A DNA stretch of 64,000 bases from positions 310,001-374,000 of the forward strand of contig NZ_LJIZ01000003.1 in the NCBI RefSeq assembly GCF_001420605.1, read 5' to 3'. Made by a program: the position numbers and the translations under genes. Below, piece after piece: positions 61,228 through 64,000 of this stretch (position 1 is the first letter of the stretch; each line of letters starts with the position of its first letter). The stretch comes from Bacillus sp. FJAT-25509. Lineage in GTDB: Bacteria > Bacillota > Bacilli > Bacillales > Bacillaceae_G. The notes below the pieces were generated by a model. The model was not told the origin of the DNA, searched no databases, and saw nothing but the letters and a program-made list of their open reading frames with translations.

Positions 61228-62250
61228 TTAGCGCTTAATATCATCAATTGTTCCAGCCATAGCTGATAAAATTTCTGCCTCTGTTGACATCGGAGTATCT
61301 CCAACGATCGTACATGCTAACATTCCCGCTGTTTGAGCAAAGAGAACAGTTTTTTCTGGTGAAAAATCAGTTATCACCCCATGTAGGATACCGCTAGTAT
61401 AAGCATCTCCAGCGCCAATTCGATCGTATACGGAAAAAGAAGTATTTTCCGAAAAGTGAAACTCTCCATTTGTGAATAGATATCCACGTAATGAATGTGA
61501 ATTGTCACTATTAATTGCTCGGTGCGTTCCAGCAACAGTTTGTATGTTATATTGCTTTGCAACTTTAGGAATCAAGTCTTTCAGTTGTGCTTCCCTAGAA
61601 GTCCCTTCTGTCTCCATTCCTAAAACATACATCGCATCTTTCTCGTTCATCATGACGATATCAGCTAATGCTAGCATATCTTCATAATGAGGTTTTGCTT
61701 TACTATATCCTCCCTCCCATAAAGAAGGTCGGTAATTACAATCAAAACAAACTAATCCACCATTTTGTTTTACTTTTTTCGCAAGAATTTTCATTGTTTC
61801 TCTAACATCATCTGTCATCGCTAGTGTAATACCGCAAAAATGGATAACATCTGCTTGTTTTGCAATTTGATCAAGATCATAATCGCTATAAGATGCCGTA
61901 TTAAAGCTACTTTCTAAACGATTAGTATATGTCACACGACTAGAGCGCTGTCCAAAACCATTTTCTAAAAAATACAGTCCAAGATATTTTCCGCCTCTAG
62001 TTATATAATTTCGATTAATTCCTAGTCGTTGCAAGAAAGCAATCGCAGCATCTCCTAATGGATTGTTCGGCAATTTTGATACTAGAAAGCCATCATGACC
62101 AAGCTTAGTCATCGCGGACGCAACGTTTACACCAGTTCCTGAGAAAGAATATTGTAATGCGTTTGCTTGTGCCAGTAGTTCATACCCTGGCACTTGCAAT
62201 CGCATCATTACTTCTCCGAAAGCAACAATTTGTTTACGCATATTTTTCAA
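61228..62250 (-). CDS. kdgK: PfkB-family 2-dehydro-3-deoxygluconokinase
   Basis: This 340-aa protein starts MKNMRKQIVAFGEVMMRLQ and has FSGTGVNVASAMTKLG, the ATP-site DRIGAGDAYTSGILHG with the catalytic Asp, and CFDCNYRPSLW as in KDG kinases. It phosphorylates KDG to KDPG. It overlaps the aldolase gene by 17 bp. The partner aldolase makes this specificity very likely. Confidence 0.88.
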   Translation of the reverse strand: MKNMRKQIVAFGEVMMRLQVPGYELLAQANALQYSFSGTGVNVASAMTKLGHDGFLVSKLPNNPLGDAAIAFLQRLGINRNYITRGGKYLGLYFLENGFGQRSSRVTYTNRLESSFNTASYSDYDLDQIAKQADVIHFCGITLAMTDDVRETMKILAKKVKQNGGLVCFDCNYRPSLWEGGYSKAKPHYEDMLALADIVMMNEKDAMYVLGMETEGTSREAQLKDLIPKVAKQYNIQTVAGTHRAINSDNSHSLRGYLFTNGEFHFSENTSFSVYDRIGAGDAYTSGILHGVITDFSPEKTVLFAQTAGMLACTIVGDTPMSTEAEILSAMAGTIDDIKR

Positions 62251-62986
62251 CCAAACTTTTTGTGATTGCTAATAATTTTCTTACATCTTCAGGATTAGTT
62301 TTTCCAGTTTCTTCATTAATAATTGAAGAATATACGTGTGGGATAATTTTAGGTACTTTTTCTTCCAATGCAATTTCTAAAATCTCTTCAAAATTCTCTA
62401 AATCAATACCACCAGTAGGTTCTAAAGCAAAACCTTCTTCACCACATGCTTTTGCTACAGCACGAAACTCTTCAACGTGTTTTAGCCCTTTCATTGGGAA
62501 GTATTTTAATGCATTTCCACCCATATCACGAACTAACGCAATTGCAGATTTGATTGGTACAATCGCTGTTTCACTAGCTGCACTTACAGGTCCAGTAGAG
62601 ATATTTACATAGCCAACTTTTCCAGTTGGAGATACTAGAGAATTGATCCAGCTATCTTTTTCACCTAAGTTAGCGCGTGTTGCACCTACTGCAGGAAATA
62701 CTTGATTGATATGACTTCCAGGATAATGTTTGGCGATTTCTGCTACAACTGCTGCTTGTCTATTATCACCAGCACCAAGACCAATCGATACCGCTTCATC
62801 AATTGCTGCACCGTATTCTTTCATAGCTGATACAGCAGCCTCTACAGTTGGGTAGTCTTTTGAAAGAACACCTACTAATACATGACCTTCTGCAGCTTCA
62901 AAAACTTCAACTGCATTTTCAATACTATTTGCTAAAACATTTAATGCTACTCGGTTGTTATAAAAACGTTTTTCAATATTTGTCAT
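62234..62986 (-). CDS. dgaF: KDPG aldolase, DgaF type
   Basis: This 250-aa protein is of the DgaF/KDGP aldolase family: RVALNVLANSIENAVEVFEA, VLVGVLSKDYPTVE, the Schiff-base lysine in NALKYFPMKGLKH, and FALEPTGGIDLENFEEI. It splits 2-keto-3-deoxy-6-phosphogluconate into pyruvate and glyceraldehyde-3-P. It overlaps the ammonia-lyase gene by 4 bp. It is unrelated in sequence to the classic Eda type. Confidence 0.9.
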   Translation of the reverse strand: MTNIEKRFYNNRVALNVLANSIENAVEVFEAAEGHVLVGVLSKDYPTVEAAVSAMKEYGAAIDEAVSIGLGAGDNRQAAVVAEIAKHYPGSHINQVFPAVGATRANLGEKDSWINSLVSPTGKVGYVNISTGPVSAASETAIVPIKSAIALVRDMGGNALKYFPMKGLKHVEEFRAVAKACGEEGFALEPTGGIDLENFEEILEIALEEKVPKIIPHVYSSIINEETGKTNPEDVRKLLAITKSLVEKYA

Positions 62987-64000
62987 TGTTCAGTTCCTCC
63001 TAATATTGCTCGCACTTGAGCTTCAATTACGTAAATATCATCTGATTGTAGTGGTCGTGGATCAATATCGAAAAAGCCTTGACGAACACCGTAATCACGG
63101 GTGTAAATTGCAATATCACCATTCTTTAATTGATCATTTACATCCTTCGCTGTCGTTTTCGTTACAACAGGATCAATTTGGATTCGGGCTCTAAAAATAG
63201 CTCGTCCCGCTTCATCTTGTACGATTGTTACTTTTATACCATTGATTGAATCTAGTGATTTTAAAACTTCTAAACTAGCTTTTTCATTTTCACTATTGTC
63301 TTTCTTGACAAAATATTCATCCAAAGCTTGCAACAGGCCAAAAGTGGTTTCTTTACCAACTTTCATACTTCTACCGATACAATGTAATTGTACTTTTAAC
63401 CAATCGATATATTTTTGCTTGCCGGCAACAATACCTGAAGTAGGTCCTTCAATCGCTTTCGAACCACTATATATTGCTAAATCTGAGACTTTGACATATT
63501 TTTGTAAATCTTCTTCAGCGGCAGCATCGATAATTAAAGGTACATTATTAGCTTGAGCTACTTCCCAAGCTTCTTCAACTGAAATCATATTTTTTTGAAC
63601 AGCATGATGAGATTTTACATATAAAATTGCTGCTGTTTTTTCACTAATCGCATCTGCAATATGTTCTACTTTCCCTTCATTTGCATAACCGACTTCGACT
63701 AATTTACCTCCACCAAGGAAAATCATCGTTTCTACTGGAGCACCATACTGTACGTTGTGTCCCTTTAACATAATGATTTCATTTTTTTGGATTGATTCTT
63801 GGTGTAATCTTTCGCTTTTACGTCTGTTTCCTTCAGTCACAATTGCAGCTACTGAAAGGGCAATTCCACTTGAAGCTGAGTTAACAACTACAGCCGCCTC
63901 TGATTGAAGAAGACCCGCAATATGATTTCCAGCCTTATCAACTAAGTCCGAAATTTCAACATAATTTTGACCACCAATTTTCATTGCTTCCATGACAGTG
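62983..64000 (-). CDS. dgaE: DgaE-family PLP-dependent ammonia lyase, 5' end beyond the window
   Basis: The frame stays open to the right edge (TVMEAMKIGGQNYVEISDLV), so the start lies outside. It is of the SelA-like fold: ISDLVDKAGNHIAGLLQSEA, VVNSASSGIALSVAAIV and the PLP lysine in LAIYSGSKAIEGPTSGIV. DgaE removes ammonia from D-glucosaminate-6-P to give KDPG. Because the operon has an uptake permease and a KDG kinase and no visible PTS, this homologue may act on the free amino acid sugar; that is inference. Confidence 0.85.
   Translation of the reverse strand, partial: TVMEAMKIGGQNYVEISDLVDKAGNHIAGLLQSEAAVVVNSASSGIALSVAAIVTEGNRRKSERLHQESIQKNEIIMLKGHNVQYGAPVETMIFLGGGKLVEVGYANEGKVEHIADAISEKTAAILYVKSHHAVQKNMISVEEAWEVAQANNVPLIIDAAAEEDLQKYVKVSDLAIYSGSKAIEGPTSGIVAGKQKYIDWLKVQLHCIGRSMKVGKETTFGLLQALDEYFVKKDNSENEKASLEVLKSLDSINGIKVTIVQDEAGRAIFRARIQIDPVVTKTTAKDVNDQLKNGDIAIYTRDYGVRQGFFDIDPRPLQSDDIYVIEAQVRAILGGTEQ

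Overview
The window is a low-GC, gene-dense stretch of a Firmicutes chromosome. A tricistronic gerA-type germinant receptor, Spo0M, a SplB-type radical SAM protein, a Des/DesK/DesR cold-shock system and many Bacillus-type small proteins (DUF6440, DUF4023, DUF1836) point to an endospore-forming member of the Bacillaceae. I infer the family, not the species, from gene content. Both ends cut through genes: a nitroreductase on the left and a DgaE-like ammonia lyase on the right.

Layout. 0-7 kb: single genes (nitroreductase, methyltransferase, a TetR regulator with three tandem palindromic operators, phosphatidylserine synthase) and a decayed patch at 5.7-6.8 kb. 7.1-8.9 kb: an RNA-repair-like cassette made of a polynucleotide kinase-HD fusion, a compact RNA ligase and a tRNA-like gene with a shortened anticodon loop. 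9-16 kb: a complete pentose phosphate operon (zwf, tkt, short 6-phosphogluconate dehydrogenase, transaldolase, lactonase). 16-25 kb: DUF445 protein, a GNAT gene with two in-frame TAA codons, SplB-like protein, Ogt, DUF1836/hemolysin III pair and the ger operon. 25-29 kb: fruR-fruK-fruA with six 10-bp phased repeats upstream. 29-42 kb: mostly single genes, including several proteins of 43-55 aa. 42.1-42.7 kb: twelve 52-bp tandem repeats. 42.7-51.5 kb: hydrolases, des-desK-desR, a NADAR protein and an OmpR-type two-component system. 51.7-52.8 kb: a helix-turn-helix domain fused to a degenerate F1-ATPase beta subunit. 53-58.8 kb: a collagen-like spore-type protein, remnants of a diguanylate cyclase and of an IS3 element, a transporter, a dioxygenase and a possible toxin/immunity pair. 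59-64 kb: a gluconate/glucosaminate catabolic operon (dgaE-like, KDPG aldolase, KDG kinase, GntR regulator, GntP permease) with a cre-like site.

How the genes work together. Two carbon modules converge on triose phosphates and pyruvate: the oxidative plus non-oxidative pentose phosphate operon, and the aldonate/aminoaldonate operon that feeds KDPG aldolase. The fructose operon feeds fructose-1,6-bisphosphate. Membrane physiology is covered by phosphatidylserine synthase and the thermosensing desaturase system.

The two most unusual items are the PNK-HD/RNA ligase/tRNA-like cluster and the HTH-F1beta chimera. The chimera has lost the Walker A lysine, which suggests a catalytic subunit recruited as a regulator. 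Non-coding structure is also rich: a 52-bp tandem array, two dispersed 21-bp-period arrays, and two copies of a hairpin-bounded repeat, one of them lying between duplicated terminator hairpins.
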